Part shown: positions 1-14,012 of the stretch, one piece after another | Numbering within the stretch: the first letter of the stretch is position 1 | How the letters are laid out: the number at the start of each line of letters is the position of its first letter | From: Tetradesmus obliquus | Taxonomy: Eukaryota; Chlorophyta; Chlorophyceae; Sphaeropleales; Scenedesmaceae | DNA: 64,000 bases | Direction of reading: 5' to 3' | Assembly (NCBI GenBank): GCA_030272155.1 | Contig: CP126199.1 | Location: forward strand, 4,514,501 to 4,578,500 | Translations under genes and position numbers: made by a program | The notes under the pieces: generated by a model | The model's input: the letters and a program-made list of their open reading frames with translations, nothing else | Databases searched by the model: none | What the model was told of the DNA's origin: nothing

Positions 1-70
1 GTGCAGCTTACTTGCAAACTGCTATCGCACTGCCAACGCCACCACCTATCATCCTGATGTCCCATTGCAG

Positions 71-289
71 GGCTCCAACCACGTGCAGCGCAAGATGAAG
101 GAGCGCGCGCGCGGCCACAAGAAGGTCGACCAGGCGCTGGCCGACCAGTTCAGCGTGGGCCGCCTGTTTGCGTGCGTGTCCAGCCGCCCCGGGCAGTGCG
201 GGCGCTGCGACGGCTACATCCTGGAGGGCCGCGAGCTGGAGTTCTACCTGCGCAAGATGCAGAAGAAGAAGTCCAAGGCCGCAGCCTAA
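71..289 (+). CDS. RPS8: 40S ribosomal protein eS8, C-terminal exon (partial)
   Basis: This is the last coding exon of ribosomal protein eS8, a component of the small subunit of cytosolic ribosomes. The exon follows an acceptor (cattgcag) and encodes 72 residues to a TAA at 287-289. It contains the family hallmarks [17 protein letters not shown] and [15 protein letters not shown], which form the conserved eS8 C-terminus. The earlier exons lie outside the window on the left. A TGTAA box, the usual chlorophyte poly(A) signal, lies about 160 bp after the stop. Most of this exon and its 3' UTR is repeated at 739-1029. The family assignment is secure; the N-terminal two thirds cannot be seen. Confidence 0.93.
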   Translation, partial: GSNHVQRKMKERARGHKKVDQALADQFSVGRLFACVSSRPGQCGRCDGYILEGRELEFYLRKMQKKKSKAAA

Positions 290-447
290 GCAGCACAGCT
301 GGTTTCCTGCAAGCTGCTGACGCAGCGTTGTGGTGTGCAGCAGTGCGGCAGGGCAGCTGGTTGCGCGTGCTGCGGGCACGAGCAGAGCTGTGCTGCCGGC
401 CGTTGGTTGCCGCGTCCACTTTAGGCCATCGTTTAGAGCTTTCCACG

Positions 448-452
448 TGTAA
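448..452 (+). terminator. Candidate TGTAA poly(A) signal of eS8
   Basis: The pentamer TGTAA lies in the 3' UTR about 160 bp after the eS8 stop. It is the usual polyadenylation signal in chlorophyte algae. The same box is present in the duplicated 3' UTR near 1010. Confidence 0.4.
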
Positions 453-738
453 GCGAGCGGCTTCCTGAGATTGCCTGTTGCACCGAGTCCCGACGATCAG
501 CAAAGCGTAAAACTGATCTGCGATCTGAGGTTTTAAGCAGCCATGGTAGCGGGGGCAAAATTGCTAGAAATTCTAGCAAATGTGAGTGCGCAATATGTTG
601 CATGTCTTTTTGCAAAGTGTATTACCTGCAACTCTAATGCAGCAAGCGTTCTAAACTGATCTGAAACCGATGGCTTGAGAACCTGCGGTCTCTTTAGAAC
701 CGACCGTCTGAGCGCAGCGTTGCGCTGGTGCACAAGTG

Positions 739-1029
739 GTGTCCAGCCGCCCCGGGCAGTGCGGGCGCTGCGACGGCTACATCCTGGAGGGCCGCGAGCT
801 GGAGTTCTACCTGCGCAAGATGCAGAAGACGAAGTCCAAGGCAGCAGCCTAAACCCCTGGGTTGCAGCTGAGCAGGGCAGTTGCGGCACGGGCGTTTTCC
901 TGCAGCAGCGGGGTGTGCAGCAGCTGCGTGTTGCTGGCATGAGCAGTGCTGTGCTGCCGGCCGTTGGTTGCCGCGTCCACTTTAGGCCATCATTTAGAGC
1001 TTTCCACGTGTAAGCGAGCGGCTTCCTGA
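739..1029 (+). repeat. Duplicate of the eS8 last exon and 3' UTR
   Basis: This segment repeats 176-468, covering the second half of the eS8 last exon, its TAA (850-852) and the 3' UTR. The coding part stays open and changes one lysine to threonine (QKKKSK becomes QKTKSK). The middle of the UTR has diverged with gaps, while the last 60 bp are nearly identical. No clear acceptor precedes the copy, so it is probably not a usable exon. Confidence 0.85.
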
Positions 1030-2480
1030 TATCCTGATTGCGCAAGCTTGTCAATACGTATGTTAAATGGACACAGCTGCGGGTGCACACATGCCAGGAG
1101 ACTTGGCTCTCAGAGAGAGTGTTATGTTGCATTGTGCTTTGGCAAAGTGTGCAAAGTGTGCAACGTCCTACACTTGCAATTGGCAGTACAACACGAGGCT
1201 GGTGCCACGAGGCAGAGCCTGATGCAACAGCAGCTGTCAGGTGCCAGCCGCCAGTTACTGCCTTCAAACGCAGAGGTCTGTCGGACTTCAACTACGTAAA
1301 CGACGTTGATGCCCGAGTCGTCAGCAGCATCGTGTATCACCGGTGGTTTCAAATCACCCGCCTTCTGGTCATGATCGCGTTCCGCCGATTCGCAATGCGC
1401 TTGCGTTCTTGGCGAGGTACAACTGAAAGCAAAGCACACACCGTGTACAAACAGTTTGCTCATTAGTACTTACTACAGACGACCGTATGACGGCTTTTCC
1501 GGATGCCGATGCTGGGCAACTGTGGCTAGATCTCCCTGAGATCACAGCATCGCATGAGGCATACGGGCAGCCGCGTGCCTGTTCAGAAGCGCAAGACACG
1601 CCTGTTCACAGAGAGTTTGCATATAGCATGAAAGCATGGAAGTATCCTCAGCACGTTTCAGTCGAGAAGCGCGTCGAAAGCATTCATAATATCGCGACGT
1701 GAACTGGTAAAAGGTTTACGGGCCGCTGGGGTTGGATACCCTGTATCAGCCACCTTTAGCACATATTGCTGACTTCTCTCAGGCTGATGAATCAGCAGCC
1801 CCAACAGAGTGATAGCTGCAGTCTACCTACAGTCAGTGCAACCCTTGAAAGGTGCCCCCGGGGCACACACCCCGCACAGCTGACTCTGCAAGATAAGCAC
1901 CACTGCATGCACTGCACGATACCTGAATACCCTGACTGCTCAGTGAATCGCCAAGGTGTAGATGCTCCGAGTTACACAGCAGATCAAGGGCCAGCATGCC
2001 CAGGAGTATCAAGACAGCTACACTCTTGTGTGTGCAGCAGCAGATGGGCGGAGCAGCCACCATCTGACAGCCACGCACACTCAATGCAACAACCTGCTTG
2101 CCCTAACTGACACAGGCCTGCTCGGCAGAGAGGCACACAGCAAAGCAACAATCCATCCAACACATGTGCTGCTGTGCACAGGGTCGTGCAACACAACCCT
2201 GCACGCGCCAAGCACATGTCGCCACCAAACGCGCACTCAACGTACAACTTGCTGTTACACCGCACAGCAGCATAGGATGCCAAGGCACCCGCAGCTGCTC
2301 ACAGCGCCAACACAGCAGCGCTTACTGCGTGACAACTGTGTTGTTTAACAATGTCAGCCAAGCCGAACCGCGCCACCTCCCCAAAACACACAACCTACAT
2401 AGCACTGCACACCCACACACCCACACGGCGCCAGCAGCAGCTACGCCGCCGCACCAGCTGTTCCAACCACACACATGACG
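1030..2480. other. Intergenic region, no recognised gene
   Basis: Several open frames of 70-140 codons occur on both strands, but none has a recognisable motif or a convincing exon chain. The right end holds the 3' flank of the LHCA gene on the minus strand, including a TGTAA box (minus strand) near 2486, about 10 bp beyond the stop. Confidence 0.5.
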
Positions 2481-2495
2481 TGTTACATAACACAT

Positions 2496-5244
2496 TTACA
2501 GGCTGATGGGGATGGACACGCCGTTGTCCACGAATGTGGTCTTCAGGGGTGCTGCCAGGTGGTCAGCCAGGTTGTCAAGAGGGCCCTTGCCTGTGGCGCC
2601 GTACTGAGCAGCAAAGCCCAGGCATGCCAGCATTGCCAGGCGGCCGTTCTTGACCTCCTTCAGCTTCAAGTCCTTGGTCTTCTCAGCGGACTCGCTGTTG
2701 GTGTGAAAAAAGAGCAGGAGGAGGAGCAACAGCAGGAGTGAGAACAGACTCATAGAGGCGGCCAGGTGTTGGCATGATGGCATTCGTACAGTTGCTAGTC
2801 CAGCCATGTGGCTGTAGCTGGTTGAAGGACTAGCTGGTAAGTGCAGCTGAACAGCAGCAGTGCACAGCCTGAAGCAGCACGAGGTGTGTGCAAGCCAGGC
2901 GCACTCTCACTGCAATTGATACCCACTTATAATCGGCCACATCAAATGAAGCCAATCTGATTACACAGCCTGATCACGTGCAACACACACCAATCACTGC
3001 CCCGGCCGCTCCAAGCCCCAAACGCGATGCTCAATGCATCCGTCCTAAATAAGCTCGTAAAAAGCCAGGCCCAGCACATCCACTAGCTTTACCCACAGCA
3101 CTCCTTGCCCCTGCGCCACTCACTTGCACATGCCCATGGGGTCGAATGGCCCGCCCGGCTAGCCGTTGCCCTGGCCCTTGAAGCTGGCCTCACAGCCTCT
3201 TTCAAATACAACAAAGATACCAAAAGATACGCTGCACGCGCGGCCACTCACTTGCACATGCCCATGGGGTCGAATGGCCCGCCTGGGTAGCCGTTGCCCT
3301 GGCCCTTGAAGCTGGCCTCAAAGCCCAGGAAGGTGCCCGGCTCGGCCTGGCTGCCGGGCTTGCGGAAGTCCTGCCAGCGCTTGGCCTCAACAAAGCCGCA
3401 CATGAACAGCTGCACAGCCAGCAGGGGGCCTGCAATACATCAGAGCAGCAAAGCAAAGAAGATGAGGTTACAGGAGCTGAGGAGTGAGCACCAGGTGGTG
3501 AGGAGGTGCTTAAGACGAGTGCAGATGTATGCCATGGCTGCGATACAGGCTGTGGTGCTCTTATAGTCGGTGCAGGCGCTGGGGTGCGCAATAATGCCAT
3601 GTTGCACCGTATCTGCTGCTGTTGTGGGTGCATTTGGCATAACTACGCGTGCGAACTCCGTCAATTGCAGCTGTGGCTCCACACAACTAGAATCACTGCT
3701 GCTGCTGCACAGCCTGTTGAGCGTTTGCTATCCATCTGCTGCAGCTGCGAGGGGGTGGTTGTAATAACTCACCCAGGGCGATGCCGGTCTGCTCTGCAGA
3801 GACCTTGCCAGCCTCGTACCACTCAGGCACGTTCAGCACACCAGCCTTGGTCAGCACCTGCGCAGCAAACCGATCAGGGGGCAAAACAGTCAGGGGGCAG
3901 ATAGCACATCAGGGGTGGCGAATGCAGTCTGCCTAGTGCTTTGCTGGGAGCCTAATAGGGCAGCAGCAGCTGCTCACTCTGGCCACCCTACTGCTGGCCC
4001 GTGCGCAGCTGCACTCAAGCTGGTGCTGCACCTGCAGCTGGTGTGGGTTTGCTGGAGCTCCAAAGCAGTGTCATGCACATCAAATCGCTGTCGTATTTGA
4101 GTTGGAACTGTTGGAGCCCGCTGCCAATGTGGCTGGCTGCTGCTGCAGCAGGCCGGCACAGCACTGTGCGCCTGCTGCCCCAGCTGCTGCATCACATCTG
4201 CCAAACTGCCATAAAAGAACAACTACTAGCACACCAGACATGGCCTGATGCGAGCAGCTGCATCCTCTCTGCCAATGACTACAAGGGCAGCTGCTCCTGG
4301 CCAAGCTGACAATCGCTGTCGCTCCATCACTGCTCCTCAAGCTGTTTGCCACTGCCGCTGCTGCTGCTGCCAGATATGCTGCTGCTGCTGCTGCGTCTCA
4401 CCGCTGGGATGAGGATGCCCGCCACGCCAGCCATGGCAGTGCGGCAGTGCACCAGCTCAGCCTGCACGTACCAGCGGAGTGCCTCGGGGTCCTTGCCCAG
4501 GCCCTGCAGCAGCAGCAGAGACACAAACAACGTGCAGCCAAAGTGAGGATTCCATTGCTATTGTAGTAACAGTTCATTGAAGAGAAATGGTTCAGGTACA
4601 GCTGCGGCATGAAAGGGGCACTACAGGTTGCAGGATGCAGGGCGCTGAACATGCTGCTCCTTGGGATCCTGTTGCTTTATTGTCACTCAAGCAATATGCT
4701 GCAGCTGCTGTTACTGTATCGAAGGATCTGTATGCATACTCACAAGTGGGTCGAAGCCAAAGTCGCCGGCCAGCCTGCATGCAGCACACCGCAGCAACAA
4801 CAGCAGCAGGAGTCAGCCCACTGCTACTTTGGCTTAAAGCACTGCAGCACTGTTGAAGAGTCAGAGGCTGCCTGAAAGCATTCCGGGCGCTGAACGTCAC
4901 TCTTGTGCTCGTGCTGATCGCTGCTGCCTGCATCTTGCTTCCAGCAGTAGCTCTGACAATCTCTATCAATCGTGATCTGCTGCTGCCGCAGCGGCGTGAT
5001 GACCCTTTTCAAACTTTAGAAACATCGATCTCGCTATAAATACCGATAATCTGCGACTGCGTGCTGAGATTGGGCGGGGCGAGCACCGTGCCGCTTGCTC
5101 TGGTACTCACTCGCCGTTGAGGTGAGCGGGCACATCTGCTCCTGGCATCCACAGGGGCCTGCTTGCAGCCTGCACCTTCACGCTGCGAGAAGCAGCGCGG
5201 GCAGTGAGGCCTGCCTGGGCCTTGCGGGAGAGCAGCATTGCCAT
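2496..5244 (-). CDS. LHCA: Photosystem I light-harvesting chlorophyll a/b protein (LHCI)
   Basis: This is a light-harvesting antenna protein of photosystem I, located in the thylakoid membrane. Six exons (5244-5111, 4774-4744, 4503-4402, 3857-3773, 3429-3252, 2694-2496) join in phase to 242 residues, normal for the family. Residues 1-30 resemble a chloroplast transit peptide ([20 protein letters not shown]). [17 protein letters not shown] is the conserved stretch before helix B. Helix B contains ELVHCRTAM, with chlorophyll-ligating Glu and His; the His suggests it is not a red Lhca3/Lhca4-type antenna, which carry Asn there. The third helix contains [25 protein letters not shown] is the usual C-terminal stretch. 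The start is the first in-frame ATG. The exact LHCA subtype was not resolved. Exon 5 has a damaged copy downstream in its intron. Confidence 0.95.
3117..3197 (-). pseudogene. Decayed copy of LHCA exon 5 end with its donor site
   Basis: About 80 bp repeats the end of LHCA exon 5 (3252-3325), including the GTGAGT donor. It lies about 130 bp downstream in the following intron. In the real exon the frame reads [13 protein letters not shown]. In the copy the tyrosine codon is TAG, so splicing to this donor would truncate the protein before its third helix. Confidence 0.85.
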
Positions 5245-6124
5245 GGCTTCTGATGTGGTGTTTTGGTGGCGAACGGCTACCCTGTAAAGCTAGCAGCGCG
5301 ACACAGCGTCCTGGGGCCGCTGACAAGTCCTAGAACAGCCAGCTCGGTCTTGATCTCTGTGGTCAAGGGTTCAGGGTGCAGCGAGCCATGTGTGTCGCGT
5401 ACCTCTGATTCGCACCCGCCTTGGCCGAAGACACACTTGAAAGTTTTTAACGGCTTAGAATCACCACCTGCAGGAATACCATACGCACACCGGAGGTCGT
5501 GATAGGAGGCAGTACGCTGCAGGTCTGGGAAGGCGAATACCTCATCCACAGCACTGTTACCTGGTAGCATGGCATCCATCATATTACACTTGACATCTGA
5601 CGTTCCGTTGGCATGATGCAGCTGCGGGCGTTTTGTATGATCATCATTGGTGCTGCTACCAAACTGCACGCCTGGTTGCATGCCTGGTACCTGCATGCTG
5701 ACTGCACTGCGAGTGCAAGAACGCACATTGGTAGTATAGATTTGCACTTGAACTAGTGCATGGTTTGAGCAGTTCCAGTATTCCGCAGCTGTATGTGTGG
5801 GCCAGCCTGCTGAGCTGGTCAACCACTGAGCCCTCAAGCTGTCTTAAGACTGGGACTTTGCTGGCCTGCTTCACGCTAGTGCCCATCAGTCAACTCTTTA
5901 CAACTCTTTATAGCTGGGCTGGGCTGATGGGAGCGAACTAAAAACGTACAACAAATTAGGCAAGTTGTTGACAGTTGCAGAGCCCTACCAGGGTTCTGCA
6001 TATTGCTTGCTGTGCGCACTGCCGTTACTGGCTGCCTGCCCAAGCTGTATTCCCGACAACTACACGTCTGCTGACACACTCTCGCATCAGGCGATTGCCC
6101 ACTGTTGCCAGCAGGCACTACCTC
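5245..6124. promoter_or_regulatory. Divergent intergenic region between LHCA and HINT
   Basis: This 0.88 kb separates the start codons of two divergently transcribed genes and must hold both 5' UTRs and promoters. No clear TATA box was identified. A 186-codon minus-strand frame (5277-5837) covers much of it but resembles nothing known to me. Confidence 0.45.
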
Positions 6125-8676
<2,552 letters not shown>

Positions 8677-8682
8677 GATACA

Positions 8683-8716
<34 letters not shown>

Positions 8717-8750
8717 TGGATGGCAGCAGCAGGGGCGCATCCTGCAGCAA

Positions 8751-8797
8751 CCAGACATGGGCGGCCGGCAGCTAACTTGGCCACCAGGCTGCTGAGG
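8751..8797 (+). repeat. Copy of the HINT last exon end
   Basis: This repeats the last 40 bp of the HINT coding sequence, including the TGA ([14 protein letters not shown] region at 8632-8676), about 120 bp further downstream. It lies between interrupted CAG tracts. Confidence 0.8.
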
Positions 8798-9803
8798 TAC
8801 AAAATGCAGCAGCAGCAGCAAGAATGGCAGCAGCAGCAGTAGCAGCAGCAGCAGCGCATCCAGTAGTAGCCGGACATGCAACCGTTGAGCTGGTTGAGCG
8901 CTTCAGTGTCTTGGACATTGTATGGCAGCTGGCTGCTGGTTGCCTGGCAGCTGGGTAGTATAGATGCCGCACATGCAGTGCAGCGGTCTGACAGGCATGC
9001 TGCAGTAGGTTACTGGTGGCAGTGGCAAGCCCAGGCAGCCTGCAGGGAGCCAGTAATGGCTGTGACAAGAAGAAGTAATGGCTGTGGCTGAAGCAGCTGA
9101 GTCACTGAGCAAGCAGTCACTAGTGAGTCACTAGAACTGTTCACGCCTGCATGACGTTCGCAACGACAATGTCGCTTCCATAAGGTCGTACAGTGGTTGA
9201 GTGCAGCGATCATTAGTGTGCCTAGGCAGTTGTGTGTGTGCATGTACACAGTGAGTACGAAGAATTCATGATCAGGCTGAGCAAGGCTCGTGCTGCCAGT
9301 CTTTGCTTACTGTGCATGACGCATGCAGTGGACGTGCTGTTGCACAGCATAGCATGGTTTGTAGATGGGCGCCTTTAATGCATTGTGCCTTGCCATCATA
9401 GCATCAAACCATCATGGCTTGATTTGTAACAGATTGATGATGATCTACATGCCGTCGGCCTGCTGTCACAGCTGCCAGGTGGTGAAAAAACAGGCATGTG
9501 AGGCCGCCTGATGCAGGAGCATGCCTTGCACTTTTTTGCCTGCTGTGCAGCAACGGGGCTGACATCAGTATGATATCGGCAGGAGTGGGGGCAACCTGGA
9601 AAAGGCCATGATTTGGAACTCCATGACGGTCATGAACTGGATGTTACATCGTCACAGACTGTTGAACTGCGCACCCTGCCCAGGCATCAGTGTTGACGAT
9701 GGAACCGTCACACAATGCCTCCGGTTGCCGTGATCAACACCAGCCATGCGGCACATACACTACTATGGTGTGGAGTTTGCTCAACAGCCTACGACTACGC
9801 GCC
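8798..9803. other. Intergenic region between convergent genes
   Basis: This region lies between the 3' ends of HINT (+) and the beta-propeller gene (-). It starts with interrupted CAG runs and then continues as less GC-rich sequence. I see no gene, RNA or element in it. Confidence 0.5.
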
Positions 9804-10541
9804 TCATTGCAGCTCGCCTAGCATCTGCTGCTGCTGCTGCTGCTCGCCTTGCTGCTGCTTCTTGCCCGTGCGCCGCTTGAAGCTTAGCACACCACCACCT
9901 TCGCCAGGGCCCCCAAGCGCAACACCTATCCCCTCCCAGGGCCCCTGCTGCTGCCGCCGGCCCGCATAGTACAGCCGCCACTTGCCTTCAGACATCGCAA
10001 CAGCGCAAGGTGCACCCACACCTCCAGCATCCCAGGCATCTGCAGCATCATTGGGCTGCAGGATTGGCTGTGAGCAGCGCTTCCAGTTGCTGCGGCCGTC
10101 TGCTGACGTGGCTAGGCCGATGCTGCGGGAGCCGTCTGCTGCCACTGCCTCGTAGAACATGAGGAACTGGCGGCTGTCTGGGTCGCGCACCTGCAGCAGC
10201 GGCAGCAGCAGCAGCAGCAGCTTGTGATTTCCACGCAACACCAGACGGCCCCTGGCGGCAGCAGCAGCAGCAAGTTGCTCGGCAGCATGCTTCGCGGCAG
10301 CAGCAGCAGCAGCAGCATGCTTGGCGGCAGCAGCAGCAGCATGCTTGGCGGCAGCAGCAGCAGCAGCTTGTGGATTTACACGGCACAAGACAGCCCCTAG
10401 CAACAGCAACAGCAGCAGCAGCAGATTGCTCGGCAGATGCTTCCATAGCACATGACAACAGAATGCATCCATGCATACGCGCCACGCTATGTTACAGTCA
10501 GGAGTGGCTGTTCTTTCCACGCAACAGTACATCACATCCCG

Positions 10542-10573
<32 letters not shown>

Positions 10574-13142
10574 CCTGTTGACCCACCACTTGGCATGCTG
10601 CTGCGCCAGCCGCGTCAAAGTCGCCCGCTGCCGCGCCTCCCTCAAATACGGGCCCGGCCTTGCTCCACTGGAAGCCATCCTTTGAGGTGGCCAGCCCCAC
10701 CTTGAACTTGCCTGCTGCTGCATCGAAGGAGTGGTAGTACATGCGCATGTCGCGCGGGCCTGCTGCTAGCACCTGCAGGAGGGAGGGGAGACAGGAAAAT
10801 GTTTGATCAGATAGCAGGAGGTTGGGAGGGCAAAGGTAAGAGTGGACACCAACTGACAAATCAAACAAGGCAGCAAGATAGTGCAGGTTGAACGCTGGAT
10901 TGATGTGCAGGTTGCGATAGGCAGTAGTATCACGGAACAAGCACTATGAAGTCGATCGCAAGCACAGAACCTGCCGAAAGTGCCCAGCGCATGTCGCTTA
11001 AATCCTCATCATGCTCTGCACCTGTGGGTGTCCGATGTATGCTGCATCCCACTGGCCAGCCTCCCCGACATCAAAAAGCGCCCAGGTGTGGTGATCAGCC
11101 TCAATGCGCGCCCAGTTGCGGCCGTCCTGCAGCACATAAAAGCAGCAGCTGAATCAGCCATGTCCCCTCTGCCTGTTGCAATCCCTCAGTAACCTACTGT
11201 ATGTTTTCAGTGCCGTCTTTGTTCAATGGCCAGAAAGCAACATGCGGAACACACACGTTCTTGGCGCCACAACATATCATAAGACACACGTGTTTCATGT
11301 CGTATGTTGCACGTATGTTGCAGAGCAGCAAAGCAGCGCCATCCACCCACCTGGCTCATTGCCAGCCCCGGCCGCATGCGCAGCCCTTCCACTGCGTCAC
11401 CAGCAGCAGCACCAGGCAGGCCTGGGGGCGCAGGCACCGGCTCGAAATCACCGCCACTGTTTATAAAAACACATGTTCCATGCATGTTCCATGTTTTACT
11501 GTTGCAAACTTTGCTTGAAGCAGTGCTGCCAAAGCAGCGCCATCAACCCACCTGGCTCATTGCGAGTCCAGGCCGCATGCGCAGCCCTTCCACTGCGTCA
11601 CCAGCAGCAGCGCCAGGCAGGCCAGGGGGTGCAGGCACCGGCTCGAAATCACCGCCGCTGTAGAACATCCAGTACACACCCACGCCGCTGCTGACACTGC
11701 TGTTGGACAGCACCTGTGTCAAGCGCATGTTGCAACAATGAGTGTCGCGCAATTCTTGACGTGGTGTAAAGTGGGGAGTTAATGAGCATCTGGCGGCAGA
11801 CACACAGCATGCATTGCATTCTAGAAAGAAAAACAGCCAGGACACACCCACGCCGCTGCTGACGCTGCTGTTGGACAGCACCTGCAGGCGCACACACAAC
11901 GTATGCAATGCAGCAGATGGAATAAGTGCAGGCAGGGGTGCAGGCTTGCCCTGGCACGTGGAAGACATTGCTGTCAGAGCTAGTACGGCTGGCAGTGATG
12001 AGTCGATGGATATCAACCCATACCAGGGCGAACCACACATTCAGCAACTGCAGCACACTACACGTTGAGCTGCTGCTCTACGCACATTCTGCAGTTGCAC
12101 TGCTCTCACCAAGCATCCCACTGCTGCGCACCTGCACGTCAGACACAGCGAGGTGGCACGTGTCCAGCGCCCACCAGCTGTCACTGTTGGGCCCCAGCAC
12201 CACACCCACGTCTCCATCTTTTGCGGAGCCCCTGTGGCCCTCAACAAGGCCATCACCCCGCAGCCAATCGATGCCGTCATGCGACACGGCAACGCCTGCG
12301 GCAGCACAACACAACACGACCGCTTTGCTTACAGGCTTGCATGCAGCGGGCGATCTTCTGTCAACAACAGCAGGTGTACCAGCTGCCTGCTGTGCTGCTG
12401 TGAAGCAATGGCGGCCAGCTGCAGTTTGGCGCGTATGCTGAAACCTTTTAAGGCGCAGCTTGGCACTGTGCATGTAGCACTGCAGCTGCTGGTCACACAA
12501 AGTATTAAAAAATTACGACCACATGTTACTACTGCTGACAACTGTGCATGGCGGCTCACCAATGCTGCCTGCTGCTGGTGCCACGCCTGCCAGGCCTGCC
12601 AGGGGCGCGCTGCTGCCAGAGTACCACATGTACCAGCGCTGCTCATTGTCGCCCATGTAGCAGCGCACCTGCACTTGCAGGAAGCATGACAGAGCTTTGA
12701 CTGATGTTTTCCTTGTGCAAAAACGTTTCGATAATGGACAGATGGCCGTCTGCTGCTCTGCCATGCTGGCTGTTGTGTGGGTGCACGCACAACCCGCACA
12801 GCGCAACTATACTGGCTTGATTACATTCAAAGCCGAGACTGTTGGCTGCCATGGGTGAGGTTGTACAGGAGGGTGTCAGCCTACATCTTGTCTGTGGCAG
12901 CCAAGGCAGCGGCAGCAACAGCTACTGCTACTACGTGCGCCAAGGAGCAGTGGCAGCTGCACAGCGGCCAGACCCACCACTGGATTGCCCACAGCTGCTG
13001 AGTCCCATGCTCCCGAACTGCCTCTGGAGAACACTAGGCCCTCAGTATGCACGGCAACCTCCGTAGTGCTCGAGATCTGCAGAGCATCACACATACACTG
13101 ACTGACTGCAATGAGCAGCATTAACCACGCAACAGCGCTCAT
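9804..13142 (-). CDS. Five-bladed beta-propeller, glycosyl-hydrolase-like protein
   Basis: This belongs to the plant/algal proteins usually annotated as arabinanase/levansucrase/invertase-like (GH32/43/68 superfamily fold). The substrate is unknown. Seven exons (13142-12978, 12668-12560, 12295-12132, 11713-11552, 11126-11022, 10772-10590, 10190-9804) join in phase to 424 residues. Repeated blade motifs are visible: WDSAAVGNPVV, QRWYMWYSG, GVAVSHDGIDW, YWMFYSGGDF, MRMYYHSFDAA, VGLATSKDGFQW, FLMFYEAV, IGLATSADG and KWRLYYAGR. The first 20 residues are a hydrophobic signal-like segment, so it is probably secreted or enters an organelle. An ATG 13 codons upstream (13181) is an alternative start. 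The C-terminus ends in a low-complexity Gln run. Confidence 0.82.
11345..11463 (-). repeat. Copy of the end of propeller exon 4 with donor
   Basis: This repeats the second half of exon 4 (GGDFEPVPAPPGLPG through AMSQ) and its GTGGGT donor, about 200 bp downstream in the intron. The coding part is nearly identical to the real exon. Confidence 0.85.
11841..11885 (-). repeat. Copy of the start of propeller exon 4 with acceptor
   Basis: This repeats the first third of exon 4 (VLSNSSVSSGVGV) and its acceptor, about 170 bp upstream in the intron. With 11345-11463, it means the exon exists as a start copy, the complete exon and an end copy in that order. Confidence 0.82.
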
Positions 13143-13751
13143 ACGTGCTTCCTGCAGATCCCATTGCACGGAAACAGCCATTTAGAACGTTGACGACTGC
13201 TGCCTGAGAGCTCAGGTACCTGGCAGACTGGCTGTAGCCTCGACCTTCTCGTCCAAACTGCACACCGATGCTGGCAGAGCGGTCGCCCAGCTGCTGCCCT
13301 ACTTTGAAGAGCTTGCATGCTTAGTTTTTGTTTTATTTATGTTATGCAGAGGTGACAGCCAACTCTGAAGCTCCTGGTGGGTTGGCAGGCTTTGGCTGTG
13401 AAAGCAACTTGTGGCTTTGACTGTGATGCTGCTGTCGCCTCCTTCCCTGCTTGTCGAAATCAGGCACACCAGTTCCCCGATCGCTCATCTGTGCCTTCAA
13501 CCTGCCTGGTCCTTGCCTTGTTCGTGACCCATACGAGCTAAATCGCATGGTGACATCACTGAAGTAACATGTTACAAGTTGAACTGGCTCTGGTAGCCAA
13601 CCCCACAGCCATTGCTGCATTGTGCACCGCCATATGTGTGGTATGCAGCAGTTGTAACACACTAGCAGCAAAATTTGCCACACAGCCACGTGAAAAAGAG
13701 CAACAGCCTGTGCCGCAGAGGAGTACCGTAATCCACTGGTATGCCACCGCC
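13143..13751. other. Left flank of the large duplication, no assigned gene
   Basis: This is the 5' flank of the propeller gene up to the duplication boundary. A minus-strand open tail of about 72 codons (13556-13342) follows a plausible acceptor (cttcag) and ends in a stop, so it could be the last exon of a gene interrupted by the duplication. I cannot identify it, and no partner exon was found. Confidence 0.35.
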
Positions 13752-14012
13752 AGCAAGGGTGCAAAATGACAGTTGTAGGCATGGTAAAACCACAACTGAC
13801 ACGGTGCCTTGCATGTCCCAACCTCCACGGTTCAAGCAGCAACCACTTGCACGCAGCTGTCACTGGACGGCTGCCAGGGTGATGCTGTCACACAATGTGT
13901 GTGTTTGCACAACGGCAACACGGCCCCTGCTCAAGCCAGACTGACAGGGCTCATTCGCCCAACCACAGTCCGAAACCAACCCAACATCTACTGCACGAAA
14001 CCAACCCAACAT

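Noticed and set aside
5277-5837. 186-codon minus-strand open frame between LHCA and HINT
   Set aside because: No recognisable motif, no exon partners, and it would overlap the LHCA promoter and 5' UTR. Kept only as a remark.
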